Of a DNA stretch of 64,000 nucleotides, positions 54,177-63,361 are shown piece by piece. The position numbers and the translations under genes were made by a program. Each line of letters begins with the position of its first letter. Within the stretch, counting starts at the first letter, position 1. A model generated the notes under the pieces. That model saw only the letters and a program-made list of their open reading frames with translations, made no database searches and was not told the origin of the DNA. Where the stretch lies: positions 4,956,501-5,020,500 of the forward strand of contig NZ_CP018632.1 in NCBI RefSeq assembly GCF_002215215.1, written 5' to 3'. Source of the DNA: Granulosicoccus antarcticus IMCC3135. Lineage in GTDB: Bacteria; Pseudomonadota; Gammaproteobacteria; Granulosicoccales; Granulosicoccaceae.

Positions 54177-54806
54177 CTATCCATTTTCCCTTGGATGACC
54201 GGGCATCAGCTCATACGGATGCTCCCAACCTGACAAAGCCTGTATACGTTCCAGCCAGGCAGTAACGGCAGGATAGTCGTTCATGTCGATACCCGTTTCC
54301 TCTGGCCAGAACAGATAACCGCACAAGGAAATATCCGCAATGGTCGGTTCCTCACCCACGATAAAGTCGGATTTGGCAACGCGTGTGTCCAGAATCTTCA
54401 AAGCCGCCGCGGCACGGGCGTGCAGAAAAGCAGTCACCTCGTTTTCACCCTGATCAGTGAACTCGCGCATGAAGCGAAGCGGTGCGATAGAGCCTGTCAA
54501 CTTGTTATTATCAAACAGGATCCAGCGTAATACTTCCCGGTGCTCAGGTACCGAATTGGCATCGAACTGCTCAAATGCATCGGCCAGATAGTCCAGAATG
54601 ACGCCAGACTGGGTCAATGTGACATTTTTGGCCTCAAGCGTCGGCACCTCACCCATGTCATTGAGTTCCAGATACGCATCGGTCCGGGTTTCACCATTGA
54701 AGAAATCCACGAATACAGGCTGCCAGTCTGCCGAACACAGGTTCAGCATGAGCGCAGCCTTGTACGCATTGCCCGATTGGGCAAAACAATGAAGTTTGTA
54801 TTTCAT
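54177..54806 (-). CDS. glutathione S-transferase family protein
   Basis: Cytosolic GST fold, 209 residues. The N-terminal thioredoxin-like domain (YKLHCFAQSGNAYKAALML, then EVPTLEAKNVTLTQSGVILDYL with the cis-Pro and the Ser that bind glutathione) is followed by a helical domain with EEPTIADISLCGYLFW. The catalytic residue is likely Ser10 or a neighbour. The substrate is unknown. Confidence 0.88.
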   Translation of the reverse strand: MKYKLHCFAQSGNAYKAALMLNLCSADWQPVFVDFFNGETRTDAYLELNDMGEVPTLEAKNVTLTQSGVILDYLADAFEQFDANSVPEHREVLRWILFDNNKLTGSIAPLRFMREFTDQGENEVTAFLHARAAAALKILDTRVAKSDFIVGEEPTIADISLCGYLFWPEETGIDMNDYPAVTAWLERIQALSGWEHPYELMPGHPRENG

Positions 54807-55087
54807 CTGGAGAACGGGAGACTCTGGTTTAGGCAGTCTCTATCATAGCTGCCTGCCCACGCCTGTGCGCAGGTGATCCCTCTACTGCCATGCCTGATCT
54901 GGCATGACACTCATGCCCACCGACTATTGATGCCCGTCATGGTCGTCCAGAGAGTCGAGGCACCGACCAGAAAAAGCGACTGGAACAACTAATAGCACTT
55001 CAAGTTCTTGTATCCTTGAGCATTCTTGTTTTGATGGTATGCCTTGCCAGCCCTTGAAACAACCAGACAAACCGGAAAGCTCTGACG

Positions 55088-57010
55088 ATGTGCGGAATAA
55101 CAGGAAGTATCAACTGGCAGGCAGATACGGTACTCGACGCCATGGTCGAGGCACAACGTCACCGTGGTCCTGACGATGGCGGCACCTGGTTGACCACCAC
55201 AGCCACCGGTGAGCGCGTCGGTCTGGGATCACGCCGACTGGCCATACTGGATATCTCAACCGCCGGGCATATGCCCATGAGTAGCGCCGATGGCCAGCAA
55301 ACCATCGTTTTCAACGGCGAAATCTACAACTATCGCGAACTGCGGCAAGAACTCGAAAGCTGCGGTCACCAGTTTCATTCAGATTGCGACACCGAAGTGG
55401 TGCTGCATATGTACCTGGAGTTCGGCACCGACTGCGTCAAGCGACTGAACGGCATGTTTGCCATCGCAATCTGGGACGAAGTAGAACAGCAACTGTTTCT
55501 GGCCAGAGATCATTTCGGCATCAAGCCGCTGTACTACACGCTGGCCAATGGTCAGTTTGCGTTTGCCTCCGAAATCAAGTCATTCCTGCCGCTTCCGGGC
55601 TTTCGCAAAGCCATCAACCGCGAGGCGCTGCACCAATATCTGACTTTCTTGTGGGTGCCCGACCCTCTGACGCTGTTCGACGGTGTGCTGAAAATGCCGC
55701 CGGGTCACTTTGGCCTGTACAAATCGGGTCAGTTGACGCTGACATCCTATTGGGACCTGCAGTTCCCACCAGCCGATCACCACTTTGAACAGAGCGAAGC
55801 CGCACTCACGGACGAAGTACGCGAACGTTTCAGTGCCGTGGTCAAATCCCAGATGGTCAGCGATGTGCCACTGGGCGCCTTCCTGAGCGCCGGACTGGAC
55901 TCAAGCAGCATCCTGGCATGCATGAAACAACATACATCAGAGCCCATTCGCACCTTTACCGTGGCTTTCCCAGAGAAATACACCAAAGGTGACGTCCGGC
56001 TGGATGACACAACCGTTGCCGCCCGCACAGCGGCCAGCTTTGGCTGCATACATTCGGAGATCATGGTAGAGCCGAATGTGGTTGATCTATTGCCACACCT
56101 GATCTGGCATATGGATGAGCCGGTCTCAGACCCTGCCATCATTACCGCCTATCTGGTGAATCGTGAAGCACGGCAAGATGTAACCGTGCTGCTCTCAGGG
56201 GTCGGCGGCGATGAGCTGTTTGGCGGTTATCGAAAATACCAGGCCCACGAGCTGGCCAAACGGTATCAGAAGATCCCAGCCCCCCTTCGCAAACATCTGA
56301 TCGAGCCAGCCATCAATGCCCTGCCCCCCTTGAGTGGTTCGGCTCTCAAGAGTCATATTCGCCTGGCCAAGAAGATGGTTCGCAGTGGCTCGATGGAGCC
56401 TCGTGAACGCTTCATCACGGACAGCGTGTATATGTCCGAACAGTTGGTCCACTCGCTCTACACCGAAGAGACGCAAGCATTATGTGGGCAGAGCGCTCCG
56501 CAACTTCGACACATGGAGTACTTTGACAACGTCCAAGATGCAGATTTCCTCAATCAGATGCTGTACGTGGATACCAAAGCTTTCATGAACAGTCTGAACC
56601 TGACCTACAACGACAAGATGAGCATGGCTTCATCGGTCGAAGTTCGGGTGCCCTTTCTGGACTGGGAATTTGCCGACTGGGTAGCGCAAGAGGTACCACC
56701 GAACCTGAAAATAAAAGGTGGCACCACCAAACACATTCTGCGTGAAGCCATGCGCCCCTGGTTGCCGGCCGAAGTCTTGACACAAAAGAAAGCAGGCTTC
56801 TTCGCCCCTATCGATCACTGGCTCGCCAACGATCTGAGTGACATGGTGAATGACTTGCTGTCAGTTGCACAAGTGGAACACCGTGGTCTGTTCCGCGCCG
56901 AACAGGTCAGCCGCATGGTGCAGGAACAACAAACAGGAAAGCATGACTGGTCCATGCAGATCTGGCAGCTACTGACGCTGGAGCTTTGGATGCAGGCTTT
57001 TTTAGATTAA
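55088..57010 (+). CDS. asnB: glutamine-hydrolysing asparagine synthase
   Basis: Two-domain enzyme of 640 residues. Cys2 of MCGITGSINW is the Ntn glutaminase nucleophile; VFNGEIYN binds glutamine. The synthetase half (about 215-600) has the ATP-pyrophosphatase loop LSAGLDSSSI and LSGVGGDELFGGYRKY. Enzymes of this kind often sit in exopolysaccharide or O-antigen loci, where they may amidate sugars rather than make asparagine. Its position next to the glycan cluster makes that reading possible. Its base composition is like the chromosome, not like the AT-rich genes that follow. Confidence 0.9.
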   Translation: MCGITGSINWQADTVLDAMVEAQRHRGPDDGGTWLTTTATGERVGLGSRRLAILDISTAGHMPMSSADGQQTIVFNGEIYNYRELRQELESCGHQFHSDCDTEVVLHMYLEFGTDCVKRLNGMFAIAIWDEVEQQLFLARDHFGIKPLYYTLANGQFAFASEIKSFLPLPGFRKAINREALHQYLTFLWVPDPLTLFDGVLKMPPGHFGLYKSGQLTLTSYWDLQFPPADHHFEQSEAALTDEVRERFSAVVKSQMVSDVPLGAFLSAGLDSSSILACMKQHTSEPIRTFTVAFPEKYTKGDVRLDDTTVAARTAASFGCIHSEIMVEPNVVDLLPHLIWHMDEPVSDPAIITAYLVNREARQDVTVLLSGVGGDELFGGYRKYQAHELAKRYQKIPAPLRKHLIEPAINALPPLSGSALKSHIRLAKKMVRSGSMEPRERFITDSVYMSEQLVHSLYTEETQALCGQSAPQLRHMEYFDNVQDADFLNQMLYVDTKAFMNSLNLTYNDKMSMASSVEVRVPFLDWEFADWVAQEVPPNLKIKGGTTKHILREAMRPWLPAEVLTQKKAGFFAPIDHWLANDLSDMVNDLLSVAQVEHRGLFRAEQVSRMVQEQQTGKHDWSMQIWQLLTLELWMQAFLD

Positions 57011-57341
57011 ATTAACGTACGCACGTTACTCTTTATCGTTACCACTCGAAAAACAGCATCGGCAAGTGCAAAGCGACCAAGTATGTTCTTGCTGCTATGC
57101 AACAAGCACAACAGGTAGCCGCACTAAATACCAATCTAGCATTATTGTTATTGTCAATCAGGCTTAACTGACGTCCTCTGAAATTCGCTACAGAATGTAG
57201 ACCATGTGCCATGGAATGTAACGCAGTCTCACCATTCGATCATGCTTAGCTCACAGTACTAGGCCCCACATAGCATGACAAGCATTATAACGCTGATTTA
57301 AAATGCTTGGCAAAAAATAAAATTATTAGGAACATCTGCAT
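57011..57341. other. intergenic region marking the change to AT-rich sequence
   Basis: Contains no recognisable gene. A small inverted repeat TAACGT-ACGC-ACGTTA (57013-57028) follows the asnB stop. AGGAA just before 57342 is the ribosome site of the next gene. The base composition shifts to AT-rich across this gap. No attachment site, tRNA or transposon end was seen. Confidence 0.55.
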
Positions 57342-58688
57342 ATGAATAAATTTCTACTATTTTTGACAATTGCCATTGTCACCAGCGTTATCGTAACCAT
57401 GCAAGGCTATAGCACTGCGGGCAGCGTATGGGACACACATGCCATTGATGGAGTCTCATTATTAAATTTCCACACCCCGGAAATCCCAGCATTTCCTATG
57501 TGGGGGTACTCAGTTCTCGCGGCCCTAGGAGGGAAATCCATTCCCATTTTTGAGGGGATATTCCTTTTTTGCATTCTTGCCATCTGGAACTCCATGATTA
57601 CCAAGAGTAATAATGAAATCGGGTTAAACATTAGCGGCACGCTCTGGCCCCTTTCCTTTGTCATTATATTGATTCCATATATCTTCGTTTCGGTTTCCTA
57701 CTACAGTAATTCTTTTTTTGGAATGTTAATTTTACTGGGGGCTGTTTTTCTTCAAAAAGCCAACAAAATAAATTCCCATTTACATTGGACGATATTATCT
57801 TCACTCGCATTTGGCACTGCCTATAACATCCGAAATGAAGCCATACTTTTTTGCCTAGCATTCATTTTTGCACTCTTTCTGCACCGTTTAATACAGAAGA
57901 AAAAACTATTTTCCATATCCCGGATAACAGTGTTCGTCCTGTTGACACTGGTCTCTATCGGCCCTTGGTACTGGTATACCGGACATGTTTTAGCCGCACC
58001 GCGCCTAGGCACTACGAATTCTGGCGGTGTGATGTACCTTTCGCTAGGCATCAGACCTGACAATCCATGGAACATTGAGTTTTCTGATGAATTTGTTGGA
58101 AACATTGCCCTACAAAAGAACTTTGGCTCACCTTGGTCGGAGACGGCTGACAAGTACTTCACCATGAAAACAGTTGATGCTGTCAAGGCTCATCCTGATG
58201 CCTTTGCTAAGAAAATTCTGACAAACCTGAAACTACAAATACTCCAAGGCACATATGTACCAAATATGCGATCCATATTTGGTAGCGAACTCGACAAACA
58301 ACGATTGGATTATGTCAACGAATTATTCAAAGGTAAAATTGGTTTAACAGTAAATGAAAGCGAACTTCAAACTTATCTAAACAATCCTGATATTTTCGAT
58401 GAAGTCACGCCTGCGCACTTTGCCATTGTACTTACGGAGTATGCATTTAGAGCAGGATACGCCTTGCTCTTTCTGATGTTAATCGCACTGAGCCTCGCGC
58501 TTACGGTTCTCAGTAGATTCAGATACCTAGAGTCTTGGCTATTCCTTGCTGCTACAGGGAGCACTGTACTTATCTCTTCATTATTCCTAACTCTGCCGCG
58601 CATGAGCACCATAATTTTACCCTTTGCATTGTGGTGCAGTGTAACTATTTACACCGACATCAGACGAAGCACTCGTAGAATAAAATGA
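57342..58688 (+). CDS. polytopic membrane protein, possible GT-C glycosyltransferase
   Basis: I do not recognise the exact family. The 448 residues contain about ten hydrophobic segments with a large soluble loop (about 235-360). The first extracytoplasmic loop carries acidic residues (SVWDTHAIDG), and RNEAILF, the PWYWYTGH segment and the periplasmic loop resemble lipid-linked-sugar glycosyltransferases of the GT-C/PMT type. It could therefore use a polyprenyl-phosphate sugar such as the DPA made by the next operon. The start has AGGAA upstream. It overlaps a small frame at its 3' end. Confidence 0.6.
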   Translation: MNKFLLFLTIAIVTSVIVTMQGYSTAGSVWDTHAIDGVSLLNFHTPEIPAFPMWGYSVLAALGGKSIPIFEGIFLFCILAIWNSMITKSNNEIGLNISGTLWPLSFVIILIPYIFVSVSYYSNSFFGMLILLGAVFLQKANKINSHLHWTILSSLAFGTAYNIRNEAILFCLAFIFALFLHRLIQKKKLFSISRITVFVLLTLVSIGPWYWYTGHVLAAPRLGTTNSGGVMYLSLGIRPDNPWNIEFSDEFVGNIALQKNFGSPWSETADKYFTMKTVDAVKAHPDAFAKKILTNLKLQILQGTYVPNMRSIFGSELDKQRLDYVNELFKGKIGLTVNESELQTYLNNPDIFDEVTPAHFAIVLTEYAFRAGYALLFLMLIALSLALTVLSRFRYLESWLFLAATGSTVLISSLFLTLPRMSTIILPFALWCSVTIYTDIRRSTRRIK

Positions 58689-58819
58689 ATATAGCCAACA
58701 TCAAAAAACATCAACTAAAAGAACACGCCTTCACCAGCCGGAGTGCGAATGCCAAAATATTATCAATTGAAGTAGGCATGACAACACCTAAAAAACAATA
58801 CCACCTGATTAACAACTAA
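58685..58819 (+). CDS. candidate small protein of 44 residues
   Basis: The ATG overlaps the stop of the upstream membrane-protein gene as ATGA. The frame is open for 44 codons (MNIANIKKHQLKEHAF at the start, KKQYHLINN at the end), with no family that I recognise. It has a basic, polar composition and no membrane segment. Its stop is immediately followed by an intrinsic terminator at 58818-58841. The coupled start and the placement of the terminator argue for a real gene; the short length argues for caution. Confidence 0.35.
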   Translation: MNIANIKKHQLKEHAFTSRSANAKILSIEVGMTTPKKQYHLINN

Positions 58820-58841
58820 CAGTAACGACTGTTTATTTTTT
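58818..58841 (+). terminator. intrinsic terminator before the UbiA gene
   Basis: AACAGT (58818-58823), loop AACG and ACTGTT (58828-58833) followed by TATTTTTT: a short perfect stem with a good T-run. It separates the membrane-protein transcript from the arabinose-lipid operon, whose first start codon is 36 bp downstream. The promoter for that operon must therefore overlap this region. Confidence 0.7.
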
Positions 58842-58876
58842 CCTAACAAGACAAACGTCAGAACAAAAGGGTATAT

Positions 58877-59746
58877 ATGGAACTAGCATCAGTTATAACT
58901 CTCATGCGCCCTCAGCAATATATAAAAAATCTATTTATATTTTTACCTCTTTTCTTTGCAATGGAGATCACCAACACAGGACTACTACTCAATGCCTTCA
59001 TAGCTTTCATCGCGTTCTCTCTTACTGCCAGCGCAATCTACACGCTTAATGATTACTACGACATAGAAGAAGACAGACAACATCCAACAAAGAAAGATCG
59101 ACCGCTTGCATCCGGAGCTCTCAGCAAACCTCATGCAATCATAGTCATGTCCTTACTGCTTTTAACAGGAGGAATACTAATGGCCTGCCTCTCTATTAAA
59201 GCACTTGCAGTCTTAACGATCTATGTCGTTATGAACATTGCATATAGCCTTTCTTTAAAACACATCTCAATTGTAGATGTAAATATAATCGCACTTGGCT
59301 TCGTCTTGCGCCTTTTTATAGGATCAACGGTTACGAACATACCGCTTTCAAAGTGGATTGTAATCATGACATTTCTACTGGCGATTTTCATGGCACTCGC
59401 CAAACGAAGGGACGATGTACTCATATTTCTCCATACAGGAAAAAAAATGCGCAAAGTGATTGACGGCTACAACCTTCAATTCCTTGACACTGCAATGGCG
59501 ATCATGGCATCGGTTGTCATTGTTGCCTACACCATTTACACCACTTCAGCAGAAGTAACAGAGAGACTAAGTAGTGAATACCTCTACTTAACATCTTTCT
59601 TTGTAATCCTTGGAATTCTTCGTTATTTGAAGATCTCTCTTGTAAACGGAGACAGTGGTTCTCCCACAAAAATCGTAACCACAGACACCTTTATACAACT
59701 AACCCTACTAGGGTGGATTATAACTTTCACCTGGATACTCTATTAA
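58877..59746 (+). CDS. UbiA-family prenyltransferase, DPPR synthase-like
   Basis: Likely transfers 5-phosphoribose from PRPP to polyprenyl phosphate, the first membrane step of DPA synthesis (mycobacterial Rv3806c/UbiA). It has 289 residues, nine or so membrane segments and the Asp-rich motif NDYYDIEEDRQHPTKKDRP (58-76); the HPTKxxRPxAxG form is characteristic of the DPPR synthase subgroup. The second Asp-rich site is replaced by KRRDDVL (around 170). It lies ahead of gtrA, dprE1- and dprE2-like genes. Confidence 0.85.
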   Translation: MELASVITLMRPQQYIKNLFIFLPLFFAMEITNTGLLLNAFIAFIAFSLTASAIYTLNDYYDIEEDRQHPTKKDRPLASGALSKPHAIIVMSLLLLTGGILMACLSIKALAVLTIYVVMNIAYSLSLKHISIVDVNIIALGFVLRLFIGSTVTNIPLSKWIVIMTFLLAIFMALAKRRDDVLIFLHTGKKMRKVIDGYNLQFLDTAMAIMASVVIVAYTIYTTSAEVTERLSSEYLYLTSFFVILGILRYLKISLVNGDSGSPTKIVTTDTFIQLTLLGWIITFTWILY

Positions 59747-60153
59747 TGATAGCAAGCAAATATGCTGTCTTTGCAGCAATATCCACACTATTCAACCTCC
59801 TCCTCCAGTACATTATTTTTTTAATCTACAATGGCTTTGGCTCACTCTACATTGCCATGCTTTCTGGCACACTCGCGGGATTGGTAATCAAGTACATACT
59901 CGACAAGAAATTTATTTTTTACCACACACCAAAAGACAATAAGGATGATGCCAGGAAGTTCGCACTTTATTCTTTATTGGGCGCCTTCACGACTATCATT
60001 TTCTGGGGATCCGAGATCATCTTTGATACGATTTATCAGGACCCAAATGCCAAATATCTCGGTGCTGTTGTCGGTCTAAGCATCGGTTATGTAATGAAAT
60101 ATTTTTTAGACAAGAAGTATGTATTCATTCACAAAGAAGAAACCATATCATGA
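59746..60153 (+). CDS. GtrA-like flippase protein
   Basis: Small membrane protein of 135 residues with four hydrophobic segments, two Phe/Tyr-rich loops and the GtrA-type motifs YILDKKFIF and YFLDKKYVF, each ending a helix pair. GtrA family proteins are proposed to flip polyprenyl-linked sugars across the inner membrane. I start at the ATG at 59746 (TAATG overlap with the UbiA stop); the frame extends to a GTG at 59713 inside that gene. Its stop overlaps the next start (ATGA). Confidence 0.85.
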   Translation: MIASKYAVFAAISTLFNLLLQYIIFLIYNGFGSLYIAMLSGTLAGLVIKYILDKKFIFYHTPKDNKDDARKFALYSLLGAFTTIIFWGSEIIFDTIYQDPNAKYLGAVVGLSIGYVMKYFLDKKYVFIHKEETIS

Positions 60154-61448
60154 GTCTTATGAGCTGGGGAATGCACCCTAAAGTCAAAAGTACAGTATTA
60201 GTTTTTGACAAAACACAAACGCTCAAAAAAATAATTGACGAACACGATGAACTCATCCCATATGGAAATGGTAGAAGCTATGGTGACAGTGCCTTAAGCA
60301 CCAATATTATAAATGTAAAACCGAAAGACTATTTTATTGCTTTCAATGAAAAGACCGGACTCCTGCACGTACAGGCGGGGGTGCTACTTTCAGAAATATT
60401 GGAATCGTTCGTTTCAAGAGGCTGGTTCCTCAAAGTCAGCCCTGGCACCAAACTCATCACAATCGGTGGCGCTATAGCTTCAGACATACATGGCAAAAAT
60501 CACCACATTGAAGGATGCTTTAGCGAGTGTGTCAAAGAGTTCTTGATCACTATTGCAGACGGCCGAACCCTTACATGCTCAAAAGAAGCCACACCTGAAC
60601 TTTTTAAGGCAACTTGCGGCGGACAAGGGCTTACGGGCGTTATTCTGGAAGCTAAGATCTACCTAAAGAAGATAAACTCACAATACATCGATCAAACCAC
60701 AATTAGGACAGAGAACCTCAGAGAAACCTTTGAAGCCTTTGAAGCGTGCAAACAAAAACCTTATTCAGTAGCCTGGATAGATTGCCTTGCAAAAGGTGAA
60801 AAACTGGGAAAATGCCTATTAATGACCGGCGACTTCAGAAGTGATGGCAAGCTTGACTATAAAAAAAAGAAAAAAAGGAATATTCCATTCAACTTCCCCT
60901 CATTTGCACTTAACAATTTGAGTGTAAGAGCATTTAACTGGCTTTACTACCGCAAGATCAAAGAGAAGATTTCTCAACAAAGAGTAGATATCGACACTTT
61001 TTTCTATCCTTTAGATGCCATTGGCCACTGGAACCGTATCTACGGGAAGAGCGGCCTTACCCAGTATCAGTTCATCCTACCTAAAGCTACAAGCTATGAA
61101 GGTCTAAAGGAAATACTGAGTGTAATCTCAAAATCTGGAAAGGGCTCCTTCCTCGCAGTACTTAAACTCCATGGCAAAGCTAATGACAACTACCTGTCCT
61201 TTCCTCTTGAAGGGTATAGCCTTGCACTCGACTTCAAAATAGAGAGAGGCATATTTGACTTGCTTTCCAAACTGGATGAGATCGTTGTCAAATATGAAGG
61301 CCGTATTTACCTTTGCAAAGATGTCAGAGTCACTAAAGATGTCTTTGAAAAAGGCTACCCACAAGTAGAAACTTTCAGACGATTTAGAAGAGAGAACAAA
61401 ATGGATGAAAAGTTCCAATCACTACAATCAAAAAGAGTAGGAATATAA
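60150..61448 (+). CDS. FAD-dependent decaprenylphosphoryl-ribose oxidase (DprE1-like)
   Basis: Probably oxidises polyprenyl-phosphoryl ribose at C2 to the keto intermediate. It has 432 residues, an FAD-binding PCMH domain with YGNGRSYGDSALS at 38-50, and the ALO-type C-terminal domain. The catalytic/flavin Lys is conserved as Lys390 in CKDVR (Lys418 in M. tuberculosis). The residue equivalent to the benzothiazinone-reactive Cys387 is Ala359. The ATG overlaps the gtrA stop. The next gene (SDR) starts 1 base after its stop. Confidence 0.88.
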   Translation: MSLMSWGMHPKVKSTVLVFDKTQTLKKIIDEHDELIPYGNGRSYGDSALSTNIINVKPKDYFIAFNEKTGLLHVQAGVLLSEILESFVSRGWFLKVSPGTKLITIGGAIASDIHGKNHHIEGCFSECVKEFLITIADGRTLTCSKEATPELFKATCGGQGLTGVILEAKIYLKKINSQYIDQTTIRTENLRETFEAFEACKQKPYSVAWIDCLAKGEKLGKCLLMTGDFRSDGKLDYKKKKKRNIPFNFPSFALNNLSVRAFNWLYYRKIKEKISQQRVDIDTFFYPLDAIGHWNRIYGKSGLTQYQFILPKATSYEGLKEILSVISKSGKGSFLAVLKLHGKANDNYLSFPLEGYSLALDFKIERGIFDLLSKLDEIVVKYEGRIYLCKDVRVTKDVFEKGYPQVETFRRFRRENKMDEKFQSLQSKRVGI

Positions 61449-61449
61449 G

Positions 61450-62181
61450 ATGAGTTACGTATTAATCGTCGGAGCAAAAAGCGACATCGCCAAAGCAGTA
61501 TCCAGAGAGTATGCCAAACATGGATACGATCTCTATCTCGCTGCAAGAAATGTGAATACTCTCGAAGATTTTGCCAAAGATATAACCGTTCGAACGCAAA
61601 GAACGGTGAAGCTAATTGAGCTGGATATTCTTGACTACACTAGCCATCAAATTTTCTACGACAATCTAGAGGAAAAACCACTAGGTGTTATATCCGCAAT
61701 AGGCTACCTTGGAGAGCAAGACAAATCGCAAACAGATTTCGACCAAGCACAAAAAATAATGGATACCAACTATAAGGGCGTTGTGAGTCTCTTCAACATT
61801 ATTGCCAATGATTTTGAGAAGAGACGCAGTGGATTCATGATTGGAATAAGCTCTGTTGCTGGTGATCGTGGACGTAAGAGCAACTACACCTATGGCTCAG
61901 CAAAAGCAGCTCTTACTACTTACCTATCAGGTCTCAGAAATAGACTATATGATGCTCAAGTGCATGTGATGACAGTCAAGCCTGGATTCGTGGCGACAAA
62001 GATGACCAAGGATATGGACCTTCCAGAAAAACTGACAGCACAACCTGAAGAGGTAGCTGATGATATTTACCAAGCTCAACAGAAAGGTGCAAATGTGCTT
62101 TATACAAAATGGCTCTGGAGATGGATCATGTTGATCATTAAAAACATTCCAGAACTCATTTTCAAAAAAATGAGCATATAG
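61450..62181 (+). CDS. short-chain dehydrogenase, decaprenylphosphoryl-2-keto-ribose reductase (DprE2-like)
   Basis: Probably reduces the 2-keto intermediate to polyprenyl-phosphoryl arabinose with NADH. It has 243 residues with a nucleotide-binding start VLIVGAKSDIA and the catalytic triad Ser (ISSVAG, 134-135), Tyr148 and Lys152 (YGSAK). Closely spaced downstream of the DprE1-like gene, as in mycobacteria, where DprE1 and DprE2 form a functional pair. Confidence 0.85.
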   Translation: MSYVLIVGAKSDIAKAVSREYAKHGYDLYLAARNVNTLEDFAKDITVRTQRTVKLIELDILDYTSHQIFYDNLEEKPLGVISAIGYLGEQDKSQTDFDQAQKIMDTNYKGVVSLFNIIANDFEKRRSGFMIGISSVAGDRGRKSNYTYGSAKAALTTYLSGLRNRLYDAQVHVMTVKPGFVATKMTKDMDLPEKLTAQPEEVADDIYQAQQKGANVLYTKWLWRWIMLIIKNIPELIFKKMSI

Positions 62182-62184
62182 AAC

Positions 62185-63360
62185 ATGTATCAAAGATTTT
62201 TTGACATTAAGTATGTCATTATTTTTTTCTTTATTTATTATGGAATCTTGAGCTCATTCGGCTACGGGAATGATGGCGACACTTACCTGATGCTCAAAGC
62301 AGGTCAGAACTACCTGATTAATTCCGATTACCAGCCCTCTAGATTCCAAGGCTCCCTAATACCAGAACTTATAATATCTGCCACATCCCTAATAGGCGGA
62401 CATTATCTAAGTAATCTTATTTCAGTCATTCTAGGAGTTGGAACTCTCTACATATTCCACCTCCTTCTTAGCAAGATGTTTAAAAAAAAGGAAACAACCC
62501 TAATCATACTAATAGTAGGATTTAACCCCTACTTTGTAATTGCATCATCCACCTCAATAGATTATATCTATAGTTTGTTTTTCATATTTCTTGGATCACT
62601 ACTTCTATTTAAAAACTTTCGCATCATTGCTGCAATTTCTTTTGCACTGGCATTGTCCTCCCGACTATCCAATGCCATGCTCGTAGGCTTGGTATACTTA
62701 TACTTCATTCTACCTACAGTCAAAACTGATAAAAATAAATTTTTTATACTATTTCTATCCGGATTATTCTCCTTGATTTTAACACTCGCGCTTTATATTC
62801 CAGCATACACAAGCGCAGGAAATACACTCTCCTTTCTCTCATATGCCATTGGAGACTGGAGCGCGTCACAGTATGTCGCACGATTCATATACAAGAATAT
62901 TGCACTATTCGGAATGATAACTTCCATATTCATATACCTCTCATTTTTTTATTATATTACCACTCAAAAAATTCATACCGACCACTCAAAATTATTCTAT
63001 TTTGCGGTCTGTGCTTTCATCATTGAGGAAGCACTTTTCCTTAAAATACCTTTGGAGATATCATACCTCTTACCCGCTGTATTTCTACTCCTACCACTTT
63101 ACATCCACGTAACCAAATCCAGTTTCTTTGGTTATATTTTATTATTTTTATCAATATTTTATAATTTTATTAACATTGACTTCTTGAAGATGGAATATAC
63201 AATGGAAAACCCAAAGGCAACTGACATGAAAGAAGCCACTGGCGCGAAAATTGGACTATTCATAAAACAAGGGGCCGTATACAATGACATTAAAACCAGA
63301 AAAGCCTCTCAAGACGAGTATTTCAATACCAATCATCTACCTATCATGAAGGTGAACTAA
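62185..63360 (+). CDS. multi-spanning membrane protein, possible GT-C glycosyltransferase
   Basis: The 391 residues contain ten or more hydrophobic segments. The first outside loop contains FGYGNDGDTYLMLKAGQ, which resembles the acidic catalytic loop of GT-C enzymes, followed by SRFQGSLIPEL. No closer match is recognised. Between the DprE2-like and phosphatase genes, it is a strong candidate for an arabinosyltransferase that uses the lipid-linked arabinose. The protein is rich in Ile, Phe and Lys, as expected of AT-rich coding sequence. Confidence 0.6.
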   Translation: MYQRFFDIKYVIIFFFIYYGILSSFGYGNDGDTYLMLKAGQNYLINSDYQPSRFQGSLIPELIISATSLIGGHYLSNLISVILGVGTLYIFHLLLSKMFKKKETTLIILIVGFNPYFVIASSTSIDYIYSLFFIFLGSLLLFKNFRIIAAISFALALSSRLSNAMLVGLVYLYFILPTVKTDKNKFFILFLSGLFSLILTLALYIPAYTSAGNTLSFLSYAIGDWSASQYVARFIYKNIALFGMITSIFIYLSFFYYITTQKIHTDHSKLFYFAVCAFIIEEALFLKIPLEISYLLPAVFLLLPLYIHVTKSSFFGYILLFLSIFYNFINIDFLKMEYTMENPKATDMKEATGAKIGLFIKQGAVYNDIKTRKASQDEYFNTNHLPIMKVN

Positions 63361-63361
63361 T

